Positions 24,303-32,657 are shown, counted from the first letter of the stretch. The stretch: DNA of 37,785 nt from Caballeronia arvi (GCF_001544695.2 NZ_FCOM02000063.1:1-37785); one strand, 5' to 3'. The notes: generated by a model from the letters alone, not told the origin. A program made the numbers and translations.

Positions 24303-25055
24303 ATGACGAAGTCATACCGCATCGGCCAGATCGTGCCGAGTTCGAACACGACGATGGAAACCGAGATTCCCGCGATGTTGCTCGCGCGACAGACGATTCG
24401 CCCCGAGCGCTTCACGTTCCATTCGAGCCGCATGCGCATGAAGAAGGTCGTAAAGGAAGAACTCGCCGCGATGGACGCGGAGTCGGACCGTTGCGCCGTC
24501 GAGCTATCCGATGCGCGCGTCGATGTACTCGGCTACGCCTGTCTCGTCGCGATCATGGCGATGGGGCACGGCTACCATCGCGTATCGCAGAAGCGTCTGC
24601 ATGAGCGCACGATCGAGAACGGTGGCGATGCGCCTGTCATCACGAGTGCGGGCGCACTGGTCGATGCGTTGAAGGTGATCGGCGCGAAGCGAGTCGTAGT
24701 CGTTACGCCCTACATGAAGCCGCTGACGGAACTCGTCGTCGACTACATTCGCAACGAAGACTACGACGTGATCGACTATCGCGCGCTGGAGATTCCCGAC
24801 AATCTCGAAGTCGGCCGCCACGATCCGAGCCGTCTGCCCGAGATCGTGATGTCGATGCGTTATCGGGAAGCCGATGCCATCGTATTGTCGGCATGCGTGC
24901 AGATGCCGTCGCTGCCAGTGATCGCGAAGGTCGAGGCGATGACGGGCAAGCCGGTCATCACCGCTGCCGTCGCGACGACTTACGCGATGCTCAAGCAACT
25001 CGGTCTGGAAGCGATCGTGCCGGGCGCGGGCGCGTTGCTGTCCGGCGCGTATTGA
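24303..25055 (+). CDS. picG: Maleate cis-trans isomerase (PicG/MaiA)
   Basis: A 250-residue Asp/Glu-racemase-superfamily protein. The two catalytic cysteines are C80 (GYACLVAIMAMG) and C198 (SACVQMPSL). They are 118 residues apart, exactly the spacing of the pairs known in Pseudomonas MaiA (82/200) and Nocardia maleate isomerase (76/194). It converts maleate to fumarate without a cofactor, the final step that feeds the TCA cycle. The ATG at 24303 has GGAG 6 bases upstream; an in-frame ATG at 24291 would add four residues. It lies 34 bp after picC and 13 bp before picE. Confidence 0.92.
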   Translation: MTKSYRIGQIVPSSNTTMETEIPAMLLARQTIRPERFTFHSSRMRMKKVVKEELAAMDAESDRCAVELSDARVDVLGYACLVAIMAMGHGYHRVSQKRLHERTIENGGDAPVITSAGALVDALKVIGAKRVVVVTPYMKPLTELVVDYIRNEDYDVIDYRALEIPDNLEVGRHDPSRLPEIVMSMRYREADAIVLSACVQMPSLPVIAKVEAMTGKPVITAAVATTYAMLKQLGLEAIVPGAGALLSGAY

Positions 25056-25068
25056 GTCGGGGGAGAGC

Positions 25069-25917
25069 ATGTCGACCTATCCATACGGCGCGAATGTTCA
25101 CGCGAACGGCGTCCGTCAGCATTATCTGCGCTATGGCGGAGCACGCGCCGGGCGCGATCCGGTCATCATCGTGCCGGGTATCACGAGTCCGGCGGTCACG
25201 TGGGGTTTCGTCGCGGAGCATATCGGCAAGACGTTCGATACCTATGTGCTCGATGTGCGCGGTCGCGGGCTTTCATCCGCATCCGATGCGCTCGACTACA
25301 GCCTCGACGCGCAAGCCGCCGATCTGAATGCGTTCGCAACGGCTTTGAGTTTCGACCGATACAGCGTCGTCGGTCACTCGATGGGCGCGCGCATCGGCAT
25401 ACGCGCGGCGCGCTCGCAGCCAGCGGGCATGACACGCCTCGCGATGATCGATCCGCCGGTTTCGGGTCCGGGACGCCGTCCCTATCCGTCGCAATTGCCG
25501 TGGTACATCGACTCGATTCGTCAGTCGCGCGAAGGCATGACCGCGGATGCGATGCGCGCGTTCTGCCCGACATGGACCGACGAGCAACTTGCATTGCGCG
25601 CGGAATGGCTTCATACCTGCGATGAACGCGCGATACGCGCGAGCTTCGACGGCTTCCATACCGATGACATTCATGCCGATCTGCCGCATCTGAAGATCCC
25701 GGCGCTGCTCGTCACGGCGGGCCGCGGCGATGTCGTACGCGATGAAGATGTCGATGAGATTCGCTCGCTCGTGCCGCAACTCGAACACACGCGCGTGCGG
25801 AACGCGGGCCACATGATTCCTTGGGACGACGAAGCCGGTTTTCATGCGGCGCTCGGCGATTTCCTCGGCGCAGCGCTTGCGCCGTTCGATCAGGGAGGCA
25901 AGCATGCCAGTCAGTGA
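25069..25917 (+). CDS. picE: N-formylmaleamate deformylase (PicE/NicD)
   Basis: A 282-residue alpha/beta hydrolase. The triad is Ser104 (VGHSMGAR), Asp128 (MIDPP) and His248 (NAGHMIPWDD). The NicD triad known from Pseudomonas putida is Ser101, Asp125, His245, so all three residues here sit at a constant +3 offset, strong support for the assignment. It hydrolyses N-formylmaleamate to maleamate and formate. The ATG is preceded by GGGGGAG-like bases and the 3' end overlaps picD by 14 bp, so the deformylase and dioxygenase are coupled. Confidence 0.93.
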   Translation: MSTYPYGANVHANGVRQHYLRYGGARAGRDPVIIVPGITSPAVTWGFVAEHIGKTFDTYVLDVRGRGLSSASDALDYSLDAQAADLNAFATALSFDRYSVVGHSMGARIGIRAARSQPAGMTRLAMIDPPVSGPGRRPYPSQLPWYIDSIRQSREGMTADAMRAFCPTWTDEQLALRAEWLHTCDERAIRASFDGFHTDDIHADLPHLKIPALLVTAGRGDVVRDEDVDEIRSLVPQLEHTRVRNAGHMIPWDDEAGFHAALGDFLGAALAPFDQGGKHASQ

Positions 25918-26938
25918 CTATCAGATGGTCGAAGCATGGACCAAGGTGCTTAAGCTATCGCGCCTCGAAGCGGGACAGACGGTCACGATTCTGACCAGCG
26001 CATCGACGCATCCGCAGACGCTCGCGACGGCTTTGATCGCGACGCAATCGATGGGCGCAGTCGTCAATCGTCTCGATCTGCCGCCCGTGAACGGCGAGAA
26101 GGCGTTGAGCCGCGACTCGCTCGCGTATCTCGGCACGACGCCTCTGACGGGCAACCGCGCCGCGATCGCCGCGCTGAAGGAAAGCGACCTCGTGCTCGAT
26201 CTGATGACGCTGCTGTTCTCGCCCGAGCAACTCGATATCCTGAAGAGCGGCACGAAGATTCTGCTCGCGGTGGAACCGCCCGAAGTGCTCACGCGTCTCG
26301 TGCCGACACCCGCCGATCGCGAACGCGTGCTGGCCGCTCAGGCGCGCATCGCGCGTGCGAAGGAAATGCATATCGTGTCGGCGGCGGGCACCGATTTCCA
26401 CTGTCCGCTCGGTGAGTTCGAGCCGATCGCCGAGTACGGTTTCGTCGACGAACCCGGCCGCTGGGATCATTGGCCGAGCGGTTTCGCGCTGACCTTTCCG
26501 AACGATCGTCAGGCGTATGGCCGCATCGTGATCGATCGCGGAGATATCCTGTTGCCGCAGAAAAACTATGTGCAGGACCGCATCGAACTCACGGTCGAAG
26601 GAGGTTATGCGAAGCGCATCGATGGCGGCATCGACGCGCAATTGCTCAGCGAATACATGGCGACCTTCAACGATCCCGAAGCGTATGCGATCTCGCATAT
26701 CGGCTGGGGGTTGCAGCCGCGCGCGCACTGGTCGACCCTGGGTCTCTACGATCGCGAGGCCACCATCGGCATGGATGCACGCGCGTTCGAAGGCAACTTC
26801 CTGTTCTCGCTCGGACCGAACAACGAAGCGGGCGGCAGCCGCACGACGACCTGCCATATCGACATTCCCTTGCGTCATTGCGACGTATTTCTCGACGGCG
26901 AGCCTGTCGTGCGCAATGGCGTCGTGCTCGATCGTTGA
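25904..26938 (+). CDS. picD: 2,5-dihydroxypyridine 5,6-dioxygenase (PicD/NicX)
   Basis: A 344-residue iron dioxygenase of the NicX family (M29-peptidase-like fold). The ferrous ligands known in P. putida NicX are His265, His318 and Asp320; here His265 (AISHIGWG), His318 and Asp320 (TTCHIDIP) occur at identical numbers. It opens the ring of 2,5-dihydroxypyridine with O2 to N-formylmaleamate. The ATG at 25904 has AGGGAGG just upstream and is in overlap with picE; a longer frame from 25844 is rejected. Automated annotation may label it an aminopeptidase or leucyl aminopeptidase because of the fold. Confidence 0.95.
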   Translation: MPVSDYQMVEAWTKVLKLSRLEAGQTVTILTSASTHPQTLATALIATQSMGAVVNRLDLPPVNGEKALSRDSLAYLGTTPLTGNRAAIAALKESDLVLDLMTLLFSPEQLDILKSGTKILLAVEPPEVLTRLVPTPADRERVLAAQARIARAKEMHIVSAAGTDFHCPLGEFEPIAEYGFVDEPGRWDHWPSGFALTFPNDRQAYGRIVIDRGDILLPQKNYVQDRIELTVEGGYAKRIDGGIDAQLLSEYMATFNDPEAYAISHIGWGLQPRAHWSTLGLYDREATIGMDARAFEGNFLFSLGPNNEAGGSRTTTCHIDIPLRHCDVFLDGEPVVRNGVVLDR

Positions 26939-26941
26939 ACA

Positions 26942-27580
26942 ATGAACAAGACCGACATGCCCCACGATATCGAAACCTATAAACGTCAGAGCTTCGGCTC
27001 GACGCTCACGCCCATCGCGCCAGTCGGCCTGTTGATCGTCGACTTCGTGAACGGCTTCGCGAATCCCGAAGTGTTCGGCGGCGGCAATATTCCACAAGCT
27101 ATCGAGCGCACGATTCCCTTGCTCGCACATGCGCGCGAGCAGGGCTGGAAGATTGCGCACAGCCGCATCGTTTTCGCCGATGACGACAGCGATCACAATA
27201 TCTTCACGATGAAAGTGCCCGGTCTGCTCGCGCTGAAAGAAGCCTCGCACGACAGCGCGATCGTGCCGCAGCTCGCGCCGCGCAAGGGCGAACTCGTCGT
27301 GCGCAAGACCGTGCCGTCCGCGTTCTTCGGCACGGGCCTCGCGGCATGGCTCACGCAGCACGGCGTGCGCACGCTGCTGATCGCGGGCGCGGTGACGAGC
27401 GGCTGCGTGCGGTCCTCCGTCGTCGATGCGATGCAGTATGGCTTCCGTCCGTTCGTGCTGTCAGATTGCGTCGGCGATCGCGCCATCGCCCCGCACGAAG
27501 CGAATCTCTTCGACATGGCGCAGAAGTACGCCGCCGTGATGAACCGCGACGAAGCACTCGCGTTGCTCGCGGATCTGTGA
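26942..27580 (+). CDS. picF: Maleamate amidohydrolase (PicF/NicF)
   Basis: A 212-residue isochorismatase-like cysteine hydrolase. The catalytic triad is visible: Asp34 (LLIVDFVNGF), Lys122 (VVRKTVPSAF) and Cys155 (GAVTSGCVRSS), with the cis-peptide-forming AVTS before the Cys. It cleaves maleamate to maleate and ammonia, so the pyridine nitrogen is released here. The family also includes N-carbamoylsarcosine amidase and nicotinamidase; position right behind picD settles the choice. Spacing to picD is 3 bp. Confidence 0.92.
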   Translation: MNKTDMPHDIETYKRQSFGSTLTPIAPVGLLIVDFVNGFANPEVFGGGNIPQAIERTIPLLAHAREQGWKIAHSRIVFADDDSDHNIFTMKVPGLLALKEASHDSAIVPQLAPRKGELVVRKTVPSAFFGTGLAAWLTQHGVRTLLIAGAVTSGCVRSSVVDAMQYGFRPFVLSDCVGDRAIAPHEANLFDMAQKYAAVMNRDEALALLADL

Positions 27581-27610
27581 TCACCGGGCTTTCAGCCGCA
27601 TGGGACCGAT

Positions 27611-29206
27611 ATGGCCACGTCTCTTTCGCAGCGCTCGCACCGCATCGTCACGCGTCATGAGTTCACGCTGATCATTGCGTCGTCGTTCGGCGCGCTGCTC
27701 GAATGGTATGACTTCTACATCTATGCGGCGCTCGCGGGCACGTTCAGCACCTTGTTCTTTCCGAGCGGCAACGATACGGTCGCGTTTCTCGCGAGCCTCG
27801 CGACATTCGGCGCGGGCTTTCTCGTGCGTCCGCTCGGCGCGCTTTTCTTTGGACGGCTCGGCGATCGCATCGGCCGCAAGTACACGTTCATGGCGACCAT
27901 CGTGCTGATGGGCGTCGCGACCATCGGCGTGGGCTTGCTGCCATCGTTCGCCAGCATCGGGATGATGGCGCCCGTGTTGCTCGTCGCGCTGCGGCTGTTG
28001 CAAGGCTTTGCGCTGGGCGGCGAAACGGGCGGCGCCGCCACGTATCTCGCGGAACATTCGCCTGCGGACCGGCGCGGCTTCTATACGAGCTCGCTCCAGA
28101 CCACGGCGACGCTCGGGCTGCTCGCATCGATCGCGGCGGTGAGCATCAGTCGCGCCGCGATGGACGAATCGTCATTCCAAAGCTGGGGATGGCGGATGCC
28201 GTTCCTCGTGTCGATCGTGCTGCTCGCGATCTCGGTTTATCTGCGCACGAAGCTCGCCGAATCGCCGACGTTTCGTGACATGAAGCAGGCGGGCAGGCTC
28301 TCGAAATCGCCGATAGGCGAGAGCTTCGGCAAGTGGAGCAACCTGAAGTACGTGCTCATCATGTTGTTCAGCACGGCATCGGGCGTCGGTGTCGTGTTCG
28401 GCACGGGGCACTTCTATTCGATGTACTTCCTGCAGAACACGCTGAAGGTCGCGCCGAATGCGGTCAATCTTTTCCTGGCGATCGCGTTGATCGCGGTGTT
28501 TCCGTTTTATCTCGTGTTCGGCTGGTTATCGGATCGCATCGGACGAAAGTGGATCATGATGCTCGCGTGCCTGTTGCTCGCCGCGACCACGCAGCCGATC
28601 TTCCACGCGCTCACGCACTATGCGAATCCTCAGCTGGAAGCGTTCCAGAAAAGCGCGCCCGTCACCGTCCGTGCGAACGATTGCCGCTTCGCGCTGTTTT
28701 CCGCGCCGGTGACGGAGTGTGATCGCATACGGTCCTTTCTGAGCGCGTCGGGCGTCTCGTATGATCAGGCGCCGCAGCAGGCGGGCGAGGGCGCATCGAC
28801 GGCAATCGGTTCCATCGTCGTGCATGGCTGCGACAAGCGCGAACTGGAGAAAGCGCTTGTTGCGTCTGGCTGGTCCGCGCACGCGGACCCTACGAAGATC
28901 GACGCGCCGATGGTCATCCTGCTGATGTGGCTGCTGCTGCTCTATCTCGCGATGATCTATGGCCCGATGGCCGCGTTCATGGTCGAGCTGTTTCCGGCGC
29001 GCATCCGTTATACGTCGCTGTCGTTGCCGTTTCATCTCGGCTCCGGCTGGTTCGGCGGGATGCTGCCGTTCGTGGTCTCGGCGATGGCCGTCGCGCGCGG
29101 CAATGTCTACTTCGGGCTCTGGTATCCGATCGTGATTGCAGTCGTGTCGTTCGCGGTCGGTGCGCTCTTCGTGCCGGAAACATACCGCCGCGATATCACG
29201 CAATAG
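27611..29206 (+). CDS. MFS transporter, MHS (metabolite:H+ symporter) family, with extra loop domain
   Basis: A 531-residue major facilitator of the MHS type (12 helices expected). Hallmarks are SSFGALLEWYDFYIYA (about residues 23-38), GDRIGRK (about 90-96) and a second WLSDRIGRK in the C-terminal half (about 305-313). It is about 90 residues longer than typical MHS proteins because a hydrophilic segment (about 345-430) containing three cysteines (NDCRF, TECDR, HGCDK) is inserted between two late helices. Being the last gene of the picC unit, 30 bp after picF, it is a good candidate for picolinate uptake. Its stop abuts the stop of the convergent picR gene. Confidence 0.87.
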   Translation: MATSLSQRSHRIVTRHEFTLIIASSFGALLEWYDFYIYAALAGTFSTLFFPSGNDTVAFLASLATFGAGFLVRPLGALFFGRLGDRIGRKYTFMATIVLMGVATIGVGLLPSFASIGMMAPVLLVALRLLQGFALGGETGGAATYLAEHSPADRRGFYTSSLQTTATLGLLASIAAVSISRAAMDESSFQSWGWRMPFLVSIVLLAISVYLRTKLAESPTFRDMKQAGRLSKSPIGESFGKWSNLKYVLIMLFSTASGVGVVFGTGHFYSMYFLQNTLKVAPNAVNLFLAIALIAVFPFYLVFGWLSDRIGRKWIMMLACLLLAATTQPIFHALTHYANPQLEAFQKSAPVTVRANDCRFALFSAPVTECDRIRSFLSASGVSYDQAPQQAGEGASTAIGSIVVHGCDKRELEKALVASGWSAHADPTKIDAPMVILLMWLLLLYLAMIYGPMAAFMVELFPARIRYTSLSLPFHLGSGWFGGMLPFVVSAMAVARGNVYFGLWYPIVIAVVSFAVGALFVPETYRRDITQ

Positions 29207-29713
29207 TCAATCGAAATGTTTGAGCGAAGTGCGTCCGTACTGATTGTTTCCTTCGACGAGCTGCATCATCATGCGCACGAAATGAACGCGATCTTCAGCG
29301 CTCAGCGGTTCCAGAAACCGCACCTGGGCTTCGCGCATGCTGCCGTACATGTCTTTCATCGTGCGGCGTCCTTTCGCGGTGATGTTCGCGATCTTGAGAC
29401 GCCCGTCGTGCGGGCTCGGCTCGCGCTTGACGAGGCCGCGCTCTTCGAGACGCCGCAGCACGTCGGCCATCGTGGTGCGATCGACGCCGACTTCCGCGCA
29501 CAGCGATGTCTGATCGAGCCCGGGACGTTCGGAGAGCGTCGTCAGCAAGCCGTACTGCACGGGCGTGATGGCGAAGTCCTTGCAGGACTCGAAGAAGAGC
29601 GCGATGTGGATCTGGTTGAGCCGCCGGATCAGAAAGCCCGGTCGCTGCCACAGATGTCCGGTCTCGATGCCGCCGTCGGAGACGGCCGCTTTTTTCTCGG
29701 CAACGGTGCCCAT
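29207..29713 (-). CDS. picR: MarR-family regulator of the picolinate cluster (PicR)
   Basis: A 168-residue MarR repressor. After a dimerisation helix the winged helix-turn-helix runs over about residues 52-112, with recognition helix near DRTTMADVLRRLEERGLV and wing REPSPHDGRLKIANIT. Helix pairs at both ends form the dimer. GAAAGGG lies 6 bases before the ATG. It is divergent from the MHS transporter gene at 30048 and convergent with the pic lower operon. The four TCAGCNYACTGA palindromes of the cluster are its expected targets. In the known system PicR represses the pic genes until a pathway compound binds; the ligand is not visible here. Confidence 0.88.
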   Translation of the reverse strand: MGTVAEKKAAVSDGGIETGHLWQRPGFLIRRLNQIHIALFFESCKDFAITPVQYGLLTTLSERPGLDQTSLCAEVGVDRTTMADVLRRLEERGLVKREPSPHDGRLKIANITAKGRRTMKDMYGSMREAQVRFLEPLSAEDRVHFVRMMMQLVEGNNQYGRTSLKHFD

Positions 29714-29844
29714 CTTTACCCTTTCGAAGAAGTTCTGTCACACAGGAGTTTAGCGTTCGCGCGTCGCGCGTGTTGAAACGGCGTCACGCACGATAGGTGC
29801 AATCAGAGTTGCGCTGCCAATTTTTTCCGGATACAAATTATCCA

Positions 29845-29856
29845 TCAGCGTACTGA
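29845..29856. promoter_or_regulatory. PicR-type operator 3 (TCAGCGTACTGA)
   Basis: A perfect TCAG-N4-CTGA palindrome 132 bp upstream of the picR start codon, in the divergent intergenic region. It could mediate autoregulation or, with the site at 29986, DNA looping. Confidence 0.75.
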
Positions 29857-29985
29857 CGAATGCTGAAGGCTGAAGCATAAGTTGTCAATGATGAAAGTCA
29901 GAACACGAAGTCAATAGAACGATGCGTCGCGAAGCTATCAGAGCGGGTCTGCTCGTGCGTTTGCCGGAATAGAACGCACGAATAA

Positions 29986-29997
29986 TCAGCATACTGA
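29986..29997. promoter_or_regulatory. PicR-type operator 4 (TCAGCATACTGA)
   Basis: A perfect TCAG-N4-CTGA palindrome 50 bp before the start codon of the MHS transporter at 30048. Its position near the expected promoter ties this transporter to the picolinate regulon. Confidence 0.77.
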
Positions 29998-30047
29998 CTA
30001 GTTGGCGAATGCGTTAAACGTCACCTCACCCGAGTTTGGAGCCAATC

Positions 30048-31373
30048 ATGAGTTCTACCCCTGTACAGACGGACGACGTCGCCATTCATGGGCGGTCGAT
30101 GTCCCGCAACGATATCAAGACGCTGATGCTCGCGTCGCTGGGCGGCGCGCTGGAGTACTACGATTTCATCGTCGCGGTGTTCTTCACGAAGCTGCTCGCG
30201 ACCGTGTTCTTTCCGCCGCAGACACCCGAGTGGCTTGCGCAGCTCGAAGTGTTCTGCATCTTCGCGGCGGGCTATCTCGTGCGCCCCATCGGCGGCATTT
30301 TCTTCGCGCACTTCGGCGACCGTATCGGCCGCAAGAAGATGTTTGCACTGAGCCTGTTCCTGATGGCCGCACCGACGCTGCTCATCGGCTTGCTGCCCAG
30401 TTATGCGACGCTCGGCATCGTTGCGCCGCTGCTGTTTCTTTTGTGCCGCGTTTTGCAGGGGCTTTCCGTCGGCGGGGAAGTGCCGGGCGCGTGGATTTTC
30501 TGCTCGGAGCACGTCAAGCGCGATCGCGTCGGGCTGGCTTGCGGTCTGCTGATGTCGGGACTGTGCACGGGCATTCTGCTCGGCGCGCTGTCGGCGAAGT
30601 TCCTGATCGGCAACATGGACCCGGCGGATCTGAAGAGCTGGGGCTGGCGTGTGCCGTTCATCGCGGGTGGCGCGTTCGGTCTCATCTCGGTCTATCTGCG
30701 CCGATATCTGCAGGAAACGCCCGTGTTCGAAGCACTGCGTGCGAAGCGTGAAGCGGATGCGCGTCTGCCGCTCGCGGTCGTGCTGAAAGAGCATCGCGGC
30801 GCGATCATCGTCTCGTTGCTCGCGACGTGGGTCTTCTCCGGCATCTTCGTGCTGTACTTCCTCTACACGCCGACGTTCCTGCAATCGCAGTTCCATTTCG
30901 CACCGAAGGATGTCTTCACCAACAACTCGTGGTCGATCTTCGGGCTGATTCTCGGCAGCACGTTCGCCGGATGGGCCGCGGACAAGATCGGCGGCGGCCG
31001 CGCCTATGCGATCGGCAGTGCCGCGATGCTGCTGGTCACGGGCGCGTTCTACATGACTCTCGCATCGGGCAGCCAGTCGGTGTGGACGCTCTATATCCTC
31101 GGCGGCTTTCTGATCGGGACGATCACGCTCGGGCCGTACATCATCGTGAAGAGCTTTCCGCCCGAAGTGCGCTTCACCGGTTTCGCGCTGTCGTACAACA
31201 CCGCCTATGCGATTTTCGGCGGCACCGCGCCCGCGATGGCATCGTTCCTCGTGGGGCGGCAGGGCATCACGATGGCGCCTGCGTGGTACATTGGCGCGCT
31301 TTGCGTGCTCGGCGTGATCATCGGGCTTGCCTGGCGTGCGCCCGTGCACGCCGAAGCGGCGGCCGCGCATTGA
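30048..31373 (+). CDS. MFS transporter, MHS family, second pic-linked permease
   Basis: A 441-residue MHS-type major facilitator with 12 hydrophobic helices. It contains LASLGGALEYYDFIVAV (about residues 30-46), the GDRIGRKK loop (about 88-95) and LCRVLQGLSVGGEVPGAW (about 131-148), which are family signatures. It has the normal family length and lacks the cysteine-bearing loop of the other MHS protein of this region, so the two are not recent duplicates. GGAG lies 6 bases before the ATG at 30048. A PicR-type palindrome 50 bp upstream suggests induction with picolinate; the substrate could be picolinate, 6-hydroxypicolinate or another carboxylate. Confidence 0.88.
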   Translation: MSSTPVQTDDVAIHGRSMSRNDIKTLMLASLGGALEYYDFIVAVFFTKLLATVFFPPQTPEWLAQLEVFCIFAAGYLVRPIGGIFFAHFGDRIGRKKMFALSLFLMAAPTLLIGLLPSYATLGIVAPLLFLLCRVLQGLSVGGEVPGAWIFCSEHVKRDRVGLACGLLMSGLCTGILLGALSAKFLIGNMDPADLKSWGWRVPFIAGGAFGLISVYLRRYLQETPVFEALRAKREADARLPLAVVLKEHRGAIIVSLLATWVFSGIFVLYFLYTPTFLQSQFHFAPKDVFTNNSWSIFGLILGSTFAGWAADKIGGGRAYAIGSAAMLLVTGAFYMTLASGSQSVWTLYILGGFLIGTITLGPYIIVKSFPPEVRFTGFALSYNTAYAIFGGTAPAMASFLVGRQGITMAPAWYIGALCVLGVIIGLAWRAPVHAEAAAAH

Positions 31374-31445
31374 TGCCGGGCGTCTGATCCCCATGCGATC
31401 CTGCATCGAATGCGGCGCGGGATCGTTTTCCTTCGAGCGCTCTAC

Positions 31446-32654
31446 ATGTCCGTTAGCGACGCATCCGGGACCGGCATCGGCCGGTCATGGCTTCTGTATT
31501 TCTCGCTCGCGTTCGCGAGCATGAGCTTCTCCGCGACGGGGCCGGTCGCGATCATCATCGCCGCGTCGCGGGAAGGCGGGCTGAGCCTGGCGCAGACGTC
31601 GTCGTGGCTCTTTGCGTCCATCGGCATGAATGGGCTGGCGAGCATCGCAATCAGCTGGAAGACGCGCCAGCCCTTGCTCTTTCTCTGGACGATTCCGGGC
31701 GCGATCCTCGCCGCGCCGGTGATCGCGCAATACGGCTTCGGCGCGGCAGTGGGAACGTATCTCGTGTGCGCGGCCGTGCTGCTCGTGCTCGGCGCGACCA
31801 ACCTCGTCGCGCTGCTCGACCGATGGGTGCCGATGCCCATTGTCATGGCGATGATCGCCGGGCTCTTCATCAAGTACGTGCTGGCCGTCGTGCATTCGAC
31901 GGTGGCCGCGCCGTTCATTGGCGCGGGCATGCTGCTGACGTTTTTCGGACTGATGTGGCTGGAGCGCCGTAACGCCGCGCCGATTCCGCCGCTGATTGGC
32001 GCGATGCTCACGGGCGCGGCGATTCTCTTCGCGACGGGCTTCCAGTTGCCGAGCCATACCGGCGGCGCATGGATCGCGACGCCTGCGCTCGTCGCTCCGC
32101 GCTTCGATATTCATGCGATATCGCAACTGCTGCTGCCGATGCTCATCACCGTGCTGTTCGTGCAGAATGCGCAGGGCATCGCGGTGACGCGTGCGTCGGG
32201 GTATCGCACGTCGCTGCGACTCGTGACGATCACGAGCGGCGTGCTGACCGCGATCACCGCGCCGTTCGGCGGTTGTCCGTCGGTGCTGGCGGGGCCCAGC
32301 AACGCGATTCTCGTGTCGGGCGGCACGCATGGGCGTCATTACATCGGCGCATTGATCGCGGGCGTCATATGCGTGGCGATTGGTCTGTTCGCCACGGCCT
32401 ATGTGTTTCTGCTGACGAGTCTGCCCGGTGCGTATATCGCGATCCTTGCGGGACTCGCGATGATGGGCGTGCTCGAAAAGTCCTTCGTCGCCGCGTTCCG
32501 TTCGGCGCTGCCCTTGAGCGCGATGATCGTGTTCGTCGTCACGCTGAGCGATGTGACGCTGCTCGGTGTGGGTGCGGCGTTCTGGGGCGTGGTGGCGGGG
32601 TGTTGCGTTTATTACGCGATCGAGAAGCGGAGGGAGGGCGAGTCGATCGCGTAG
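31446..32654 (+). CDS. BenE-family (benzoate/H+ symporter-like) transporter
   Basis: A 402-residue BenE/YdcO-family membrane protein with about 12 helices. Conserved elements include GLSLAQTSSWLFASIGMNG (about residues 39-57) and the unwound-helix region ITAPFGGCPSVLAGPSNAI (about 273-291), typical of the fold. BenE proteins import benzoate; a pyridine carboxylate is a plausible substrate here because the gene follows a pic-linked transporter by 72 bp. The ATG at 31446 begins the family-like N-terminus; upstream in-frame codons lack support and the ribosome site is weak. No benzoate-degradation gene is in the window. Confidence 0.86.
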   Translation: MSVSDASGTGIGRSWLLYFSLAFASMSFSATGPVAIIIAASREGGLSLAQTSSWLFASIGMNGLASIAISWKTRQPLLFLWTIPGAILAAPVIAQYGFGAAVGTYLVCAAVLLVLGATNLVALLDRWVPMPIVMAMIAGLFIKYVLAVVHSTVAAPFIGAGMLLTFFGLMWLERRNAAPIPPLIGAMLTGAAILFATGFQLPSHTGGAWIATPALVAPRFDIHAISQLLLPMLITVLFVQNAQGIAVTRASGYRTSLRLVTITSGVLTAITAPFGGCPSVLAGPSNAILVSGGTHGRHYIGALIAGVICVAIGLFATAYVFLLTSLPGAYIAILAGLAMMGVLEKSFVAAFRSALPLSAMIVFVVTLSDVTLLGVGAAFWGVVAGCCVYYAIEKRREGESIA

Positions 32655-32657
32655 TGT

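Larger units (their letters stand above)
29714..30047. promoter_or_regulatory. Divergent regulatory region between picR and the second MHS transporter
   Basis: A 334-bp gene-free stretch, AT-richer than its surroundings in its middle (29820-29900). It contains two identical-type palindromes, 141 bp apart (29845 and 29986), and must hold the promoters of picR (leftward) and of the transporter (rightward). I could not assign -35/-10 boxes with confidence. No small gene is supported inside it. Confidence 0.7.

Noticed and set aside
15412..27580. Nicotinate (nic) degradation cluster as the identity of the central region
   Set aside because: The lower pathway is shared, but the nic pathway uses a flavin monooxygenase (NicC) for decarboxylative hydroxylation. 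Here a four-component Rieske oxygenase and a separate amidohydrolase decarboxylase are present, which fit picolinate better.
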